Shown: positions 34,346 through 45,925, counted from the stretch's first letter. The stretch: 64,000 nt of DNA from Calliphora vicina (GCF_958450345.1 NC_088783.1:22881701-22945700); one strand, 5' to 3'. Notes: generated by a model from the letters alone, not told the origin. Numbers and translations: made by a program.

Positions 34346-34910
34346 TGGTTGTATCATGCATATATTCTATAAAACAATTAAATTTTATTTTTTATAAAGT
34401 CATCCAAAGATTGTTTTTATTTAAATAAGACGGATTGTAAATGAAAAATATTTGGTTTAGTGTAGGAAATTAAAAGAAAACATAACGTCTCTCATGATTC
34501 GCAAATTTTCGCATATTTCTACATGTATCTCAAAATTACTTCTGTTTTATATTACGTACGATATGTCCTTATTCCGCTTGATATGTTGGACAAAAATATT
34601 TCGAAAGAACTTATAATAATATAAAGACCAAATTATTTTTCAGATACTCTTATTTTTTCAAAATTTATTCCATTCTATAGGCGTATAAATGTCAAGTACG
34701 ATAACATGGAATTGCCCGTATGTTTCCTTAGCAAAAAATATGAAAAAAGAAATCTTAAAAGCCTTAAAAAGGACCTTTTTATAATCTGATCCTGCTCACC
34801 AAATACTAAAACCAGAACAAAAATTTTGAGAAGCGGATTGTTAGAATGAATTAGACTTTTATTTTAGTTAGTAACATCCACAACTTTTTTAGGGCCACTC
34901 TAATATACAT

Positions 34911-35773
34911 ACATATGCATTTGTATGTACATATATACATTTGTATAAATACATATGTATGCAAGACAGTGTACTGTTAGTATCAAAATGTATTGGTGTT
35001 GTGTAATGTTTTTAAAATGAAGTTATTTTTATTTTAGTTTTTTTTTGTTGCAGTTGTTGTTGTTGTTTTCCATTCTGTTTTTTAATACTAACAATTTCAA
35101 TTAAATGTAAAAGTTTTAGACAAATTTGTTGTCTTTCATGAAAACTCTTTCATATACACAATATAGAAAAACTATTACAGTATGTATGTGTGTATATATG
35201 TATAATAGAATGTGGACATGTATGTGTGCTAGAGAGAATTTTTTCTTTTTGGTTTTCCACATGCCAATGCTGAATGAAAAGCAAGAAACTGAATTGAAAT
35301 GAAAATGAAACGAATAAAATCAACAGCAACAAAAAAAAAAGGAATTTTTGTTAAACAAATTTGTAAACTTTGTTTTAAAATTTTGTTGTATGGCGATGGT
35401 TTTGTTATTGTTAAAATTTTAAATTAATTGTAAATGAAGTAGAAAATGAAAAAAGTTTTACAACTGTTTAAAAACAAATACATAAATAAATATACATACA
35501 TACACTCACTAACGGTAATAGTAGTACTTGTTTAGTTTTGTGTTGTAGTAAAATAAATTTATATGTTAACAGAATAATAATTTTAAATTAACATATTCAA
35601 ATATAGAGAAACAAATACACACACATACTTATTTAGTTATATATGTATGTAAGTATTAGATACTTAATTATTTACGTTTACACGTAGATACATGCGTACT
35701 TTAAATTTACATTCATTAGTAACATTTTGTATAATTTATATAGTGTTTATCATACATTTAGGAGTTCTTAGTT
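34911..35773. other. AT-rich stretch with microsatellites
   Basis: Short ATAC/ATAT, TTG and CACA runs (for example near 35050-35066 and 35619-35628). No coding sequence recognised. Confidence 0.45.
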
Positions 35774-35775
35774 TA

Positions 35776-36956
35776 AGGAAAGAGATCGAAAAATTCTTAA
35801 CATACATATATGATAATAAAAAAACACCCTAAACTTCAAGTTTTGATTTTTTTTATTTGATTGAAATTATTATTACAATTTTCAAAATATAATATTTTTA
35901 TAAGTCTAATCAATAGTGATGAATTTACGAACCTTTTCCGGAAAGCCTTCCATTAAGGTTTTTATAATGCTTTCTGTCACTCTGTTCGAACAGGTTGTCC
36001 ATCTCCGTTTAAAATCTACATCACTTTTGGACATCATTTGTTGTGCTCTTTTATTCTTTTTTAACAAGAGCCCAATATCTCTTTGCTGGCCTTAGCTCCA
36101 AGCTGTTTAAGTGGACACATTAAGAAGTTCTATGAATATAAGCATCCTCTTTTGTAAACATTCCTTGATGTAAATTTCGGTATTCATAGAGCTCTTTGTA
36201 ACAAATATTTGGCTTCTTTTGCCGATAACTGCATATTGCTTGCCATGCCAATAACTTTTTGGGAAAATTTTCTGTTTTTGGATCCTAAACCTTTCTACAA
36301 CATTCTCTCGAGCATCAGCAACATTAAAATATTGACCCGGAAGCTGGGAAAAAATTTCCATTGTCATCCATTATGCAGCGGGTATATTTTTTTTATAAAA
36401 CTTGACTTAAATTTCCGTGCTCTGTCTGCCTCTAAATTTTTAGCACAGTTCCTGTCAGAAACTTTTTGAGCATTGTAAGTTTTTAAATCTGCATTGGCTT
36501 TAACTTTCGTACCAAATATTCCGAGTACTGAGCTAACCGGGATGCTTTCATATCGGATGTGTTGAGAGCTCTTTTGAAAATGCTTTCTATTTATTGCTAT
36601 TAAAAACATCATGTGAACCATTCCTATTGCCTAAACCAGGTTTGCTATCAACGGACAAGTTCCCCCGATACTATTTAATAATATTGGAAACAGTTTGACG
36701 GCAGAACTTTGATTGTGTGGCCAAGATTTTGTAGGATCAAGTTGGGATTTGTTGAAAATATTTAATAATTTTAGTACGCACTTTTTTTTCGTCACTCATT
36801 TTAATCATATTAACGACAAATGAACATAATTGACATTAAACATAATAACTGACATACTTTTCAAAGGTAACTTGATCAAAAAAAAAAAATCAAATAATAA
36901 TTGGGTTAAAAGTTTTAAGGAAAAACGTATGTAAAGGTATTTTCGATCTCACTCCT
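35776..36956 (-). mobile_element. DD37E transposon, decayed full-length copy 2
   Basis: Termini aggaaagagatcgaaaaa (left) and, reversed, aggagtgagatcgaaaa (right) match the intact element at 16283. TA flanks both sides (35774-35775 and 36957-36958). 1181 bp against 1298 bp, because of a deletion through the catalytic region. Transposase runs on the minus strand. Confidence 0.92.
35907..36799 (-). pseudogene. DD37E transposase pseudogene, copy 2
   Basis: Alignment to the intact protein by eye shows the start at 36797-36799, the helix-turn-helix region with stops and frameshifts, a better-preserved stretch 36107-36367 (FSQLPGQYFNVADAR, KSSMNTEIYIKECLQKR), and the end near 35907. The segment from 'NVST' to just before 'LRPA' is deleted (around 36103-36112), removing the second catalytic Asp and much of the Asp-Glu spacer. 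The first catalytic segment is also out of frame (MDDN-like). It cannot encode an active enzyme. The inverted repeats remain, so it might still have been mobilised in trans when the intact copy was active. Confidence 0.88.
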
Positions 36957-36958
36957 TA

Positions 36959-37687
36959 TAACAAATATTGAAATATTCTCAATATTTTATGTTATTTTTT
37001 TTTTGTTGAGATTTTCCATATAGCCAGCCTGCTTCGTTACTATGATTTGAGTTGAGTGTACGCGGTAGACATGGTTAAGGACTTTATTGAAATTTGGAAC
37101 TTATATAAAGTTATAAAAATATGTATATATTTGGTGACTTGGCACTTAACAAAACTAAATGCAAACATTTTTTAATCGATTTTAAAATCTTAAATAGATA
37201 TAAAAATGTAAGTTATAAAGGTTGTTGGTTAAATTTCGGAAGATTTGAACCAATATGCTCTTAATTAAATATCATGCAGTGTAAACACACACCCACAAAC
37301 AACTTTCATGATCTCGTAGTGTTGTTAAATGTTGTGGTTTGTTTTAAAAATCATTTTTTTTTAAATTTTTCATACAACTACTAAATGTTGCTAAAGTTGT
37401 CATTGTTGTTATTTTTATTGTTTCTGCTGGTGATAGTATGTTTTCTAGTGTTTTTTTCAATGCCGCATAATAAAGTGCCAACGTCAGTTTTAATTAAATT
37501 GACTGTAGACAATCGACTTGTTTTATAGGCGATTGAGTACTAGAAACAACTGCCACTACTCGGCTATGGTTAGTGTTAGTATTAGTCAGACCCCAATAGT
37601 TCTGCATTTATAGCCGTTTTAGATAGTAATTTTTCCATATGTAATTGGCTGACTAAAATGTATATATTTTCAAGTCATTTGACACAT
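36959..37687. other. AT-rich stretch, nothing assigned
   Basis: No gene or bounded element. A 'gttagtgttagtattag' run is near 37570-37586. Confidence 0.4.
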
Positions 37688-38060
37688 ATTTATAATTCCC
37701 ATGTAATCTAGTGTAAAGTCAGTCATAATCTAGCGTAAAGTCAGTCATATGCAAGTTCATGATTTTTCTAAAACTTTCCAAAAATAATTTTTTTTTTACA
37801 CATTTGGGGTATTCACACGGTCTGCTATTAGTCGTATTGTCATAATGTCCTAAAATATTAAATTAGTTGTTGTTGTGTTTTAAACAAAAAAAGTTTTATT
37901 TTATGACAAAACAATAAACATATTTACTTTATAAATCCCATGTAATTGTTAACTTTATAAATCCTATGAAATCTAGCGTAAAGTCAGTCATTACTAGAGG
38001 AAGGATTTATATGCAAGCTCATGATTTTTCTAAAACATTCCAAAAATTATTTTTTTTTAT
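37688..38060 (+). repeat. ~110-bp direct duplication flanking a MITE fragment
   Basis: Two similar segments (about 37688-37800 and 37930-38060) share 'ataaatcccatgtaat' / 'tataattcccatgtaat', 'ctagcgtaaagtcagtcat', 'catgatttttctaaaac' and 'ccaaaaat.attttt'. Between them at 37803-37925 lies a truncated relative of the MITE at 30867 ('ggtctgctattag', 'cgtattgtcataatg'). Confidence 0.65.
37803..37925 (+). mobile_element. Truncated MITE related to 30867-31120
   Basis: 'tttggggtattcacacggtc' followed by 'tgctattagtcgtattgtc' matches the left arm of the complete MITE. The right arm is missing; the sequence ends around 'tgacaaaacaataaac', which is its centre. Confidence 0.7.
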
Positions 38061-38258
38061 ATTTTATGCATATTATCCTAGTTTTTAATAAAAAAAAATA
38101 AAGTTTTCGACTAATTTGTTAAAGAAAAAACATCCAAAAAATTAATTTCTCTATCAGCAATTGAAAATTATCATTTAAAAATATTTTGTTTCAAAAATGT
38201 TTAGCAATACATATTATTTCGAGGTAATTTTGATCTATAAGTTTTTTTCGCAGCGATG

Positions 38259-38890
38259 CACAGTGCGGCCAAAGGTACCTTTGTCCGGCCAAAAGTCGAA
38301 AATGGTACAAAAAGTCGAAAATGGTACAAAATGAATTTGTATATGGGGGTTTTTGGGGTCGCTGATTACGAATCCGTTATCAGAATTTGCAAATTCAAAA
38401 TGGCCGACCTAATATGGCGTCATTTCATACGAAAAAAAAATTAAATGAATTTTCTAATTGATTAAATGTTTTGTTTTGATATTTTTAGGGCATATAATTA
38501 AAAATTAACAAATTTACAATGGTGAAATGCAATATGGCGATGTTAGAGTGCATTCAACAAATACATGCATACGTATTTATGTAGCTCTACCTTAGTTCAC
38601 GTTTTCGAGAGTTTACTGTATATTTATATATATAAATGTGGTGTTTATTTTATGTTATTTCATGTAAATTAAAGCGTACCACCTAACAAGCAAAAAAAGC
38701 GCCGTAAACATTCTAAGAAGTATTTTTGCAAGGTAGTTATCAAAAAATTTAATTTTTTTTTCGAACGTAGGGTAACTTGCAAATACTTGCAGCTGAATTT
38801 TCTATTATTTGTTAAATAACCAACCCAATGACAAAAAATCCCCAACTAAAAACTTTTTTTCGACTTTTGGCCGGACAAATGTGCACTGTG
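38259..38890. mobile_element. Transib-like non-autonomous element 2
   Basis: Both ends start CACAGTGC and lead to 'tttgtccggccaaaagtcg' (left 38280-38300; right, reversed, 38860-38880). The left end has an extra ~10 bp. Flanking 5-mers are cgatg (38254-38258) and agatg (38891-38895), a 4/5 match. The first seven bases equal the V(D)J recombination heptamer CACAGTG, and Transib transposons are known to share this terminus with RAG signals. 632 bp, no transposase. Confidence 0.7.
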
Positions 38891-38895
38891 AGATG

Positions 38896-39536
38896 AAGCC
38901 ACTACACGAAGATCATGGTTAGAATATATTTTACAGCACGATCACGATATTTTAATGATTTTAAAATCCAAATCACATCGTTTTCTATTTACCGACAAGC
39001 TAGCATCATCAAATTTGGTATGCAAGCTTCTGCTGTCAAAGTATTCGATTTCAGTAAAAATGGGCGGTCCACGCCCACTTTTTATTGTAACAAAAACAAA
39101 ACATTTGAAAAATTTACACTCAAAGTACACGCTTGTAAGCACATACATTTTTCTGAACATGAGCGAATTCAATTAATTGTGAATAACTTCGAAAAAAATC
39201 CATAGATTTTTATGATCGATATATCATTTTCTTCATATTGCATGATACTTTAGATAAAGCTATTGCTTTTTGAACAATTTCTGCCGTTTTCGATTTTTCA
39301 TGAGTTTATTAAAACAAAAAAATTTGCTATTTTCATGTAAAAAATATATTTTTTGTTTCAATTTGTTATTATAACTCCGAAACTACTGAGCCGATTAAAA
39401 CCCAATATATAACCGGATTAAAGGTTATGTAAATTTCAATTTTCCTAAGTTTACTTTGATAATATTTGACTAACCGTTTTCAAGTAATCTTTAATTATGT
39501 GGAGAAGCGTCTAAAAAAATCATAATTTTACTTAAA
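38896..39536. other. Unassigned; possible old repeat
   Basis: Holds overlapping open frames on both strands (73-96 codons at 38915-39205) without a recognisable domain. The phrase 'aactccgaaactactgagcc' near 39373 is typical of the accgatt-rich tails of insect transposable elements. No gene called. Confidence 0.35.
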
Positions 39537-40150
39537 AACAAGTAAGAGAGCTATATTCGGCTGTGCCGAATCTTATATACCCTTCACCAAATTATACTTC
39601 AAAATAAAAATTTAAATATTTTTAGGTGAACAAAATTTTTTTTTGCAGTTTTTTAATTTTTTGGAAGAAAAATTTTTCGAATTGTTTTTTAAATTTTTTT
39701 TTTATTTTTTTTTTAAATTTTAAAATAAAATTTTTTGGTTTTTTAAACTTTTTTGGTAAAAAAAAAAATTTGGGTTAAAAAATATTTGTGGTCTTATATA
39801 CGTCGCTGCAAAGGTCTTTGAAATATCTATCATTAGATATCCATATTGTCTATATTAATGACTTAGTAATCCAGATATAGGTCAAAAATCAAGGTTGTTC
39901 TGGTTTTTTCCTCATATCTCAGCAATTTGTGGACCGATTTTGCTGATTATAATATCAAACTTCTCGAAAGCATGTCTTGCAGAATTATTGAAATTTTGGA
40001 TCCCGAAGATATCAGGGGTCTTTAGAAAATTGATTTCAACATGCGGACATGGCTTAATCGACTCCGCTATCTATAAGGATCCAGAATATATATTACAAAC
40101 GGAATGACAAACTTATATATACACTTCTCACGAAGGTGAAGGGTATAAAA
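39537..40150 (+). repeat. Helentron-like family B, complete copy
   Basis: It begins acaagtaagagagctatatt and continues 'ttcggctgtgccgaatc' and 'tatacccttcaccaaatt'. The middle has A/T-rich DNA, 'aatgacttagtaatcc', 'tcatatctcagcaatt' and 'cgactccgctatctataagg'. It ends 'cacgaaggtgaagggtata'. The pair 'atacccttcacc' (5') and 'ggtgaagggtat' (3') are inverted, like the subterminal inverted repeats of Helentrons. About 614 bp, non-coding. Confidence 0.85.
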
Positions 40151-41671
40151 ACTCTCCATAGAATTTAAAATTTGGACCATATTTGTACTGCTGGAACCAC
40201 CATATATCAAAATTGTGTAGTGGTTTAAAAAGCTTGTAAAATTTTTTCGATTTTGTTGCCCTGTGTTATCGGCATTTTATCCCTAATTATGGGTTGTCAA
40301 CATTCATTATTTGTATCTGGTTTTTCTTTTCAATATTTTGGCAATTGAACGCTATTAATTTTTTTTTAAAAATATGATGTTGAAAAACTAGTCAAGTAAC
40401 CAGTTACGTAGCTAGTAAGGTACCTGAATCTATATCTATTAGAGATTCATTTGTTATTCTGTAACTAGGGGTGACCCTAATGATGGGTAAAGTTACTATT
40501 ACGGGACACTTCGTTAGAACTGTTGGGATGTTAAAGTTTGTATGTGTGTATCCGCCACTGTAACTGTAGTTGTAACGAGCAAATGTTGACATCTAGCATT
40601 TTATCGTTGCTGTAGAAATATGTATCTGTCATGGTGGTGTTGTATCTCGTGCTAATGTATTTGTGGTTTTCGATTTTTTCTCTCTGTCCTGTTTTATTCT
40701 TTTCCCTCATTTTTTTTGTTGCCTTACTGACAACGCTTATTTTACGAGCAACTGTGATCATGTAATTTTGCAATTAGATAAAATATAAAATATTGTTTGA
40801 GAGATAAAAATAAAAAATCTAAATAGATTTTTCCATGTAATCTCTGTGGGTATGTATTGTATTGAAAATATACATTTGATTTCTTTTTTTTTCTATCCTG
40901 CAAAATATAAAATTCAATTGGATTTTATAGTAAAATGTCATTGATTTTTTCACCACAATTGCTGGGGTTATTTTAATTGAAAATTAATCAAAAATTGAAT
41001 GGGTAACCAAATAGAATAATTCTTTTATTTTTTGTACAGCAAGGTTTTATATAATGGTTTTGTGTTATATATTGTAAAATGCGAGAAAGGAAATTTAATT
41101 AAATATTAAATTTAAGTAAAATAAACTGCAAATATAAAATAAAACCATAAAATGCTGTTGCGTAAAAATGCCACACTACTGGACATTGAATTATTTAAAG
41201 ATATTATTTAAACGTATAAACAGTTTAAATGGCCGCCAGTCATCATTTTCATTGAAATGGATGTTGTTAATCGTATTGGAAAAACAAATATGTTAATAAA
41301 TATTTAAACACTTAAATTAAATTAAAACAAGAAAATTTATACTGGTGTAATGCTATGAATTAAGTAATAATTCAATTTAACCATAATTCCACACACACAC
41401 ACACATACAATTCCACAGTGTTGGTGTGTAAGTGTGTGCATTTGTATATGTGTGTGTGTGTGAGTTGGTTTGTTGATGTGGTATTCTTTAACTATCATAA
41501 ATCATTGTATATTTAACACTTTTTGTATATCAAACACGAACAACACGCAAGGAAAAGATACATTTTTACAAACTTAATCGTTACCAATATATTGCCAAAT
41601 ATATACGAATACATACATATATACTTACATGCTCACTGACACAGCTGTAAAATGTTTACCTAGATGAGTGT
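40151..41671. other. AT-rich stretch with CA/GT runs
   Basis: (CA)n near 41392-41406 and (GT)n near 41449-41462. No gene or bounded element. Confidence 0.45.
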
Positions 41672-41679
41672 ATGTATCT

Positions 41680-42785
41680 TAGGGAGACCCTTTTATATGA
41701 AGGAAAAGTTATCGACATTCCCAAGTAGAATTAAAGTTTAGTTTGCTTAAGTGTCCATTTTTCAAAATGTTTGTCCTGGCTTCAATATTTGGTGAGCATA
41801 GTCAAAGTATACGTTCATATTAGATATGGCATTGAAAACACCTTCCAAATGCCTTTTACGTGATACCATTGTTTCATATGGGCAATTTGTACGCCTATAA
41901 AGTGGCATAGATTTTGCAAAAATAAGAGTATCTGAAAAATAATTCGGTCTTTATGTTCCATTCAGAGGGTACTATATTTTAAAATAATAAAAAGTTTTTT
42001 CGAAACATTGTTGTCCAAAATATCGAGCGAAATGAGGGTATATCGTACGTGACATAAAACGGAAGTAATTTTGAGGTACATGTCGAAATATGCGAAAATT
42101 TTCGAACCGTGAAACACTAAACGAAATATTTTTCCTTTAAAATCCGTCATATTTAAATAAAAACAATCTTTGGATAATTTTATAATTAAATAAAATTTAA
42201 TATCGTACGTGACATACCGTACGTGACAGATTTTTCTCTTATAATAAAACAATATATTTTCTGTAAATATATGTATACAAAAACTGAAAAATTAATAGAA
42301 AATATACATTCGGTTTCAGTAAACAATTTTATAGTAGAAAATAAACAATCAGAGTCAAATTCATTTCATACTATATGCTAATTGGGAGCTTAGTTTTAAC
42401 CGCAATTTTAGCCTAAAATACGCCAATTAAATTTAAAAAATTTAATATGGTCAGTTTAAACTATTATTTTTGTCAATAAAATGTTGTAATAAACTCTAAA
42501 TACTTACACATAGTAATATTTTAGAGTTTTCTCCTATTCAAATCATCTTGAAAAAAAGTTTCAAGGGTTTTTGGGTTTTCAGTCATGGTAGTCATTCTCG
42601 TGGAAATGCCCATATGTTTCCTGTGATAAAAATATGAAAATCATAAAAATCTTAAAAAAATATTTTTTTTTATCCGTCGCCAAATACTGATCCCAGGTCA
42701 AAAGTTTTGAGAAACGGTATATTAGTATAAATTAAACTTTTATTTTAGTTGGAAACATCCACAACATATTTTTGTGACCGCCCTA
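41680..42785. mobile_element. hAT-like family E, undisturbed copy
   Basis: The left end TAGGGAGACCC and right end (reversed) TAGGGCGGTC open imperfect inverted arms longer than 100 bp ('acattcccaagtagaatt' versus 'aattaaacttttattttagt'). Flanking 8-mers atgtatct and atgtacat agree at 6 of 8. The interior ('atatcgtacgtgacat', 'gctaattgggagcttag', 'gtcattctcgtgg') recurs at 25741 and 33661. 1106 bp, no coding sequence. Confidence 0.65.
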
Positions 42786-43060
42786 ATGTACATATGGTAG
42801 TAATCATGTAAATAAATTATATAAACTATATTTATAATGAAATAAATAATATATGTTATAAAAAAATGGAAATAACAAGAGATTTTCCTGAAAAATAATT
42901 AATACAACGATTAACCCAATTTGTTTTATTTAACACGTGCGTAAAAACGATAAATTTTATATAAAAATATAAATTATTTCATTCACAGAGGTTTGCTCCA
43001 TAGAAACAGATTGTACGAGCTGAGAGTGCATTAATTTAATTATTGGTTTTGTAACAATTT
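42786..43060. other. AT-rich spacer
   Basis: Nothing recognised. Confidence 0.4.
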
Positions 43061-43255
43061 ATTTTTAAACTTTTCGGGTATTTTGCGTAGTAAAGGGTAT
43101 TAAATTATTAAACGGTATTAAATCAGCAGCGTTTTGTTTGAAGATACACCCATAGCATCTGGCGGGAATCGAACCCGCAATCCACTGTTTAATAGTCTAG
43201 CACACTATCGACTAGTCTATCGAGCTACATCTAGTCTATCGAGTGACATCGTAAA
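43061..43255 (-). repeat. tRNA-related SINE-like sequence
   Basis: On the minus strand there is an A-box-like 'tgtagctcgatagactagt' and, about 55 bp on, a perfect B-box-like GGTTCGATTCC inside a good T-arm stem (gcggg/cccgc). A non-tRNA tail follows. The anticodon stem and acceptor stem do not pair, so it is not a functional tRNA. 'ctcgatagactag' is duplicated at the head. The length of the tail (to about 43061) is a guess. Confidence 0.5.
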
Positions 43256-43461
43256 TGCTTCAATGTGGAAACTCACCATAGAAAAATTATATCTATTGTA
43301 AGGAAGAGGGAAAAAGCTAAAATTTTGTTTTCTTTATATGATAACATTTTATTACATCTTTTTTTTAATTTTTTTTTAAAAAGGGTGTAATTGACTCATA
43401 AAGAGAGGAGCTAGAGAGTTAATTCTGATAATATTACAACCTAAAAGTTAAAACTTTGACC

Positions 43462-44442
43462 CACTGTACGGTGGTCAATTCCGGCCAAAAATCCATAACT
43501 TCTTTATTTCTTCATAAAATTAAAATTTGGTATTTGTATTAAGAATAACATAACCGATCGATCGATAAATATTTCGATGTTCAAATACAGGGTTTGGCCA
43601 AAAAAGCATGCATGTTCTAAAAGTATCAACAAAATTGCATGTAAGTGACTGAAATTTAGTCCAAAAATAAAGAATAAAATATGTAATCAAAAAAAATTGG
43701 TCATTCAAATTTCAGATTACATATATAGGGTTTGGCCAAACAATCATGGACGTTTTAAAAGTATCGACAAATTTAGGTTATTCATGTAAATGTATGAAAT
43801 TTAGTCCAAAAATGAAGAATATCATAAGTGATTGAAAAAATGGTCGTACAAATTTCGTAAACATATACAGGGTTTGGCCAAACAATCATGGACGTTTTGA
43901 AATTATCGGAAAATTAGGTTATTCATATAAATGCCTGAAATTTTATGTACATTTAGGAACAAAATACTTGATCGATCCCAAAAAATATTATAAATTGCAT
44001 ACAGGAGTTAGCCAAATAAATACTGACGTTGTAAAAGTATCGAAAAAAGTATGTAATTTTTGTAAATGGCTTCAATTAGGTTTATAATTAAAAATAACAT
44101 AAATGATCCATTCAAAAAATTTCGACATACAAATACATGGTTTGGCCAAATCAGCGTAGACGTAAATAACTCTCAATGGAATGGTTAACTGCTAACTGTG
44201 TTATAAAAACATGTGCTAATTTGAAAATAAAAAACTTTAAAGAAAAAAGCACAGGCTACTGCGATTCAAAAGTAAAAACATCACATTTTTCTAATATTAA
44301 AATGACAAGAAAAAATCGCCAAAATAATAATTATTCTGTATATTCTGAAGTGTTAAGAAAAATTTACTATCAACATTTTATAAAAATTAAAAAAAAAACA
44401 AAAAAAAAAACATTTTTGGCCGGAATATACCACCGTGCACTG
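43462..44442. mobile_element. Transib-like element 3 with internal tandem repeats
   Basis: The left end CACTGTACGGTGG and right end (reversed) CAGTGCACGGTGG both continue to 'attccggccaaaaat', a stretch shared with element 2 at 38259. No 5-bp duplication is evident, and the outermost two bases are uncertain. The interior holds about four ~138-bp direct repeats. Confidence 0.6.
43588..44160 (+). repeat. ~138-bp tandem repeats inside Transib-like element 3
   Basis: Units start with variants of cagggtttggccaaac at about 43588, 43727, 43868, 44000 and 44137. Each continues with 'atggacgttttaaaagtatcg' type and 'tgaaatttagtccaaaaat' type segments. The spacing is 132-141 bp. Confidence 0.8.
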
Positions 44443-44499
44443 TAAAAAAAATCAGACATACTGGACTATAAGCTTATTCTATAAAAATGCTCTTTCAGG

Positions 44500-44870
44500 A
44501 GAAGAGCTGCATATATTCGGTTGTACCGAATCTTATATACCCTTCACTAAATTATCCTTAACTGAAAATATAAACAAATTTTAATAAACAAAATAAAAAA
44601 AAAATTTAAATATTCTTTCTTTTAATTTATTTTTAATTATTAGTAAATTTTTGTTAAAAATTTATTTTTAATTATTTCTTTTTTAAATTTTTAAAAATTG
44701 TTTTTTTTTTTAATTTATGACAAAAAATATGTTTGGTGAAAAAAAATTCTGGTTAAAAAAAATGTACCCGATTTTTACCCATTGTAGGCCCGACTTACTG
44801 TCGTTGCATAGATAGATGTCGTAGATATCCATATTATCTATATTAATAACTTTATGGTATATGTTACGAA
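44500..44870 (+). repeat. Helentron-like family B, 5' part
   Basis: 'atatattcggttgtaccgaa' and 'atacccttcactaaattat' match the B start. A T-rich tract, 'gtaggcccgacttactg' and 'atatccatattatctat' follow, and then the homology stops. Confidence 0.75.
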
Positions 44871-45694
44871 AAGATTCAAACCTGATCTAACTAAAAATCA
44901 CAAAATGATAAATATTTTTGTACTTAAAAAGTAAGAAAGAAAATTAATTAATGAAACAATGAGAGCAAAACTGGTTATCTATGAAAAAGGAAATAAAAAA
45001 TTCACGTTACAATAACAATTTCTATTGTTTAAATTTTGAATGAACACTTGGGTATAAGAAAGGTTTCCGCAAGATAAAAAATAAACAAAATTATTATTAT
45101 CTATCGCAACGATTTTATACGGGTATTTTCGGACATATGATAATGCTTATACTGTTGAAAATTTTAATGTCTTTTAAATGCTATTGTCAAAATTTTATTT
45201 GACTAATGCGCCTATATGATCTATTGAGAAAAACTGAAACATTAAAAAAATCGGTAAATTTGGTTTCACTTGTGTACTACTATAATCCAAGAAGTATTAT
45301 TATAATTGTGTATATTAAAATGCCAAAAATCAAGTGACTCTAATTTATGTTGGATTAAATCTCTAAGCACTTTCTAACTATTTTTAAATATTGAAGATTT
45401 CGGATTCAAATGTTTTTTATGGTGTACTTTTTCATTTCGAAAAAATCTATATACATACGAAAAAGAATATACAAAATTTTCTTCATATGTCTATAGAGTT
45501 CACTAAGGTTACTCAACAAATTTTAATAATAACCCAATGAAACACGAATTTATCAGCTGATACAGTGATTATTAAAGGCAGAACTTGTATGTATTAAAAA
45601 AGGAATCTTAGGCAATCACAATTAAAATATAAACATTCTAATTTATGCTCACAATACTCGTAGTTTAACACTGAGTCAATAAACATATTTTTAT
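44871..45694. other. AT-rich stretch, nothing assigned
   Basis: No gene or bounded repeat found in about 0.8 kb. Confidence 0.45.
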
Positions 45695-45925
45695 ACCCAC
45701 CATTAATTTTGATTGAAAATATTGATTTTGTCATATCGAAGAATTGGTCGTAGAATCCAAAAGTATATATATCCTGGGTCTGCTGAAGACTAGGAGCTAG
45801 ATGGCTAAAATTTCCACAGATATTCTCTGTTGATAATGTTTGTTTGTATTGAAAATGGTCAATTTCGGTCCATGATACACCTAGCTCCCTAAAATTCCGC
45901 ATAAAATTCAAGACCTTTGCTGACC
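45695..45925 (-). repeat. Helentron/DINE-like 3' fragment of another subfamily
   Basis: On the minus strand it runs from 'gggagctaggtgtatcatgg' through 'accgaaattgac', 'atagctcc'-type words and 'ggatatatatacttttgg' to a terminal 'atggtgggtataaaa', which is the typical DINE-like end. The 113-codon minus frame (45594-45935) covers it and is not considered a gene. Confidence 0.55.

Larger units (their letters stand above)
32137..34902. mobile_element. hAT-like family E element enlarged by nested insertions
   Basis: Left end TAGGGATGACCC; right end (reversed) TAGAGTGGCCC. Flanking 8-mers are gtatacat (32129-32136) and atatacat (34903-34910), a 7/8 match. The long inverted arms ('ttgtttccgagtaaaatt' near 32180; 'attttagttagtaacatcc' near 34861) match family E at 9302 and 41680. 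Inside lie a Harbinger-like MITE, a DD37E scrap, an inverted E interior piece and a THAP-bearing element, which explain the 2.77-kb length against about 1.1 kb elsewhere. Confidence 0.6.

Noticed and set aside
38915..39205. 96-codon plus frame as a host exon
   Set aside because: Open frames occur on both strands at once, with no domain and no splice context; likely chance or an old repeat.
43160..43250. Functional tRNA gene on the minus strand
   Set aside because: The B box and T arm are good, but the anticodon stem and acceptor stem do not pair; a SINE-like origin fits better.
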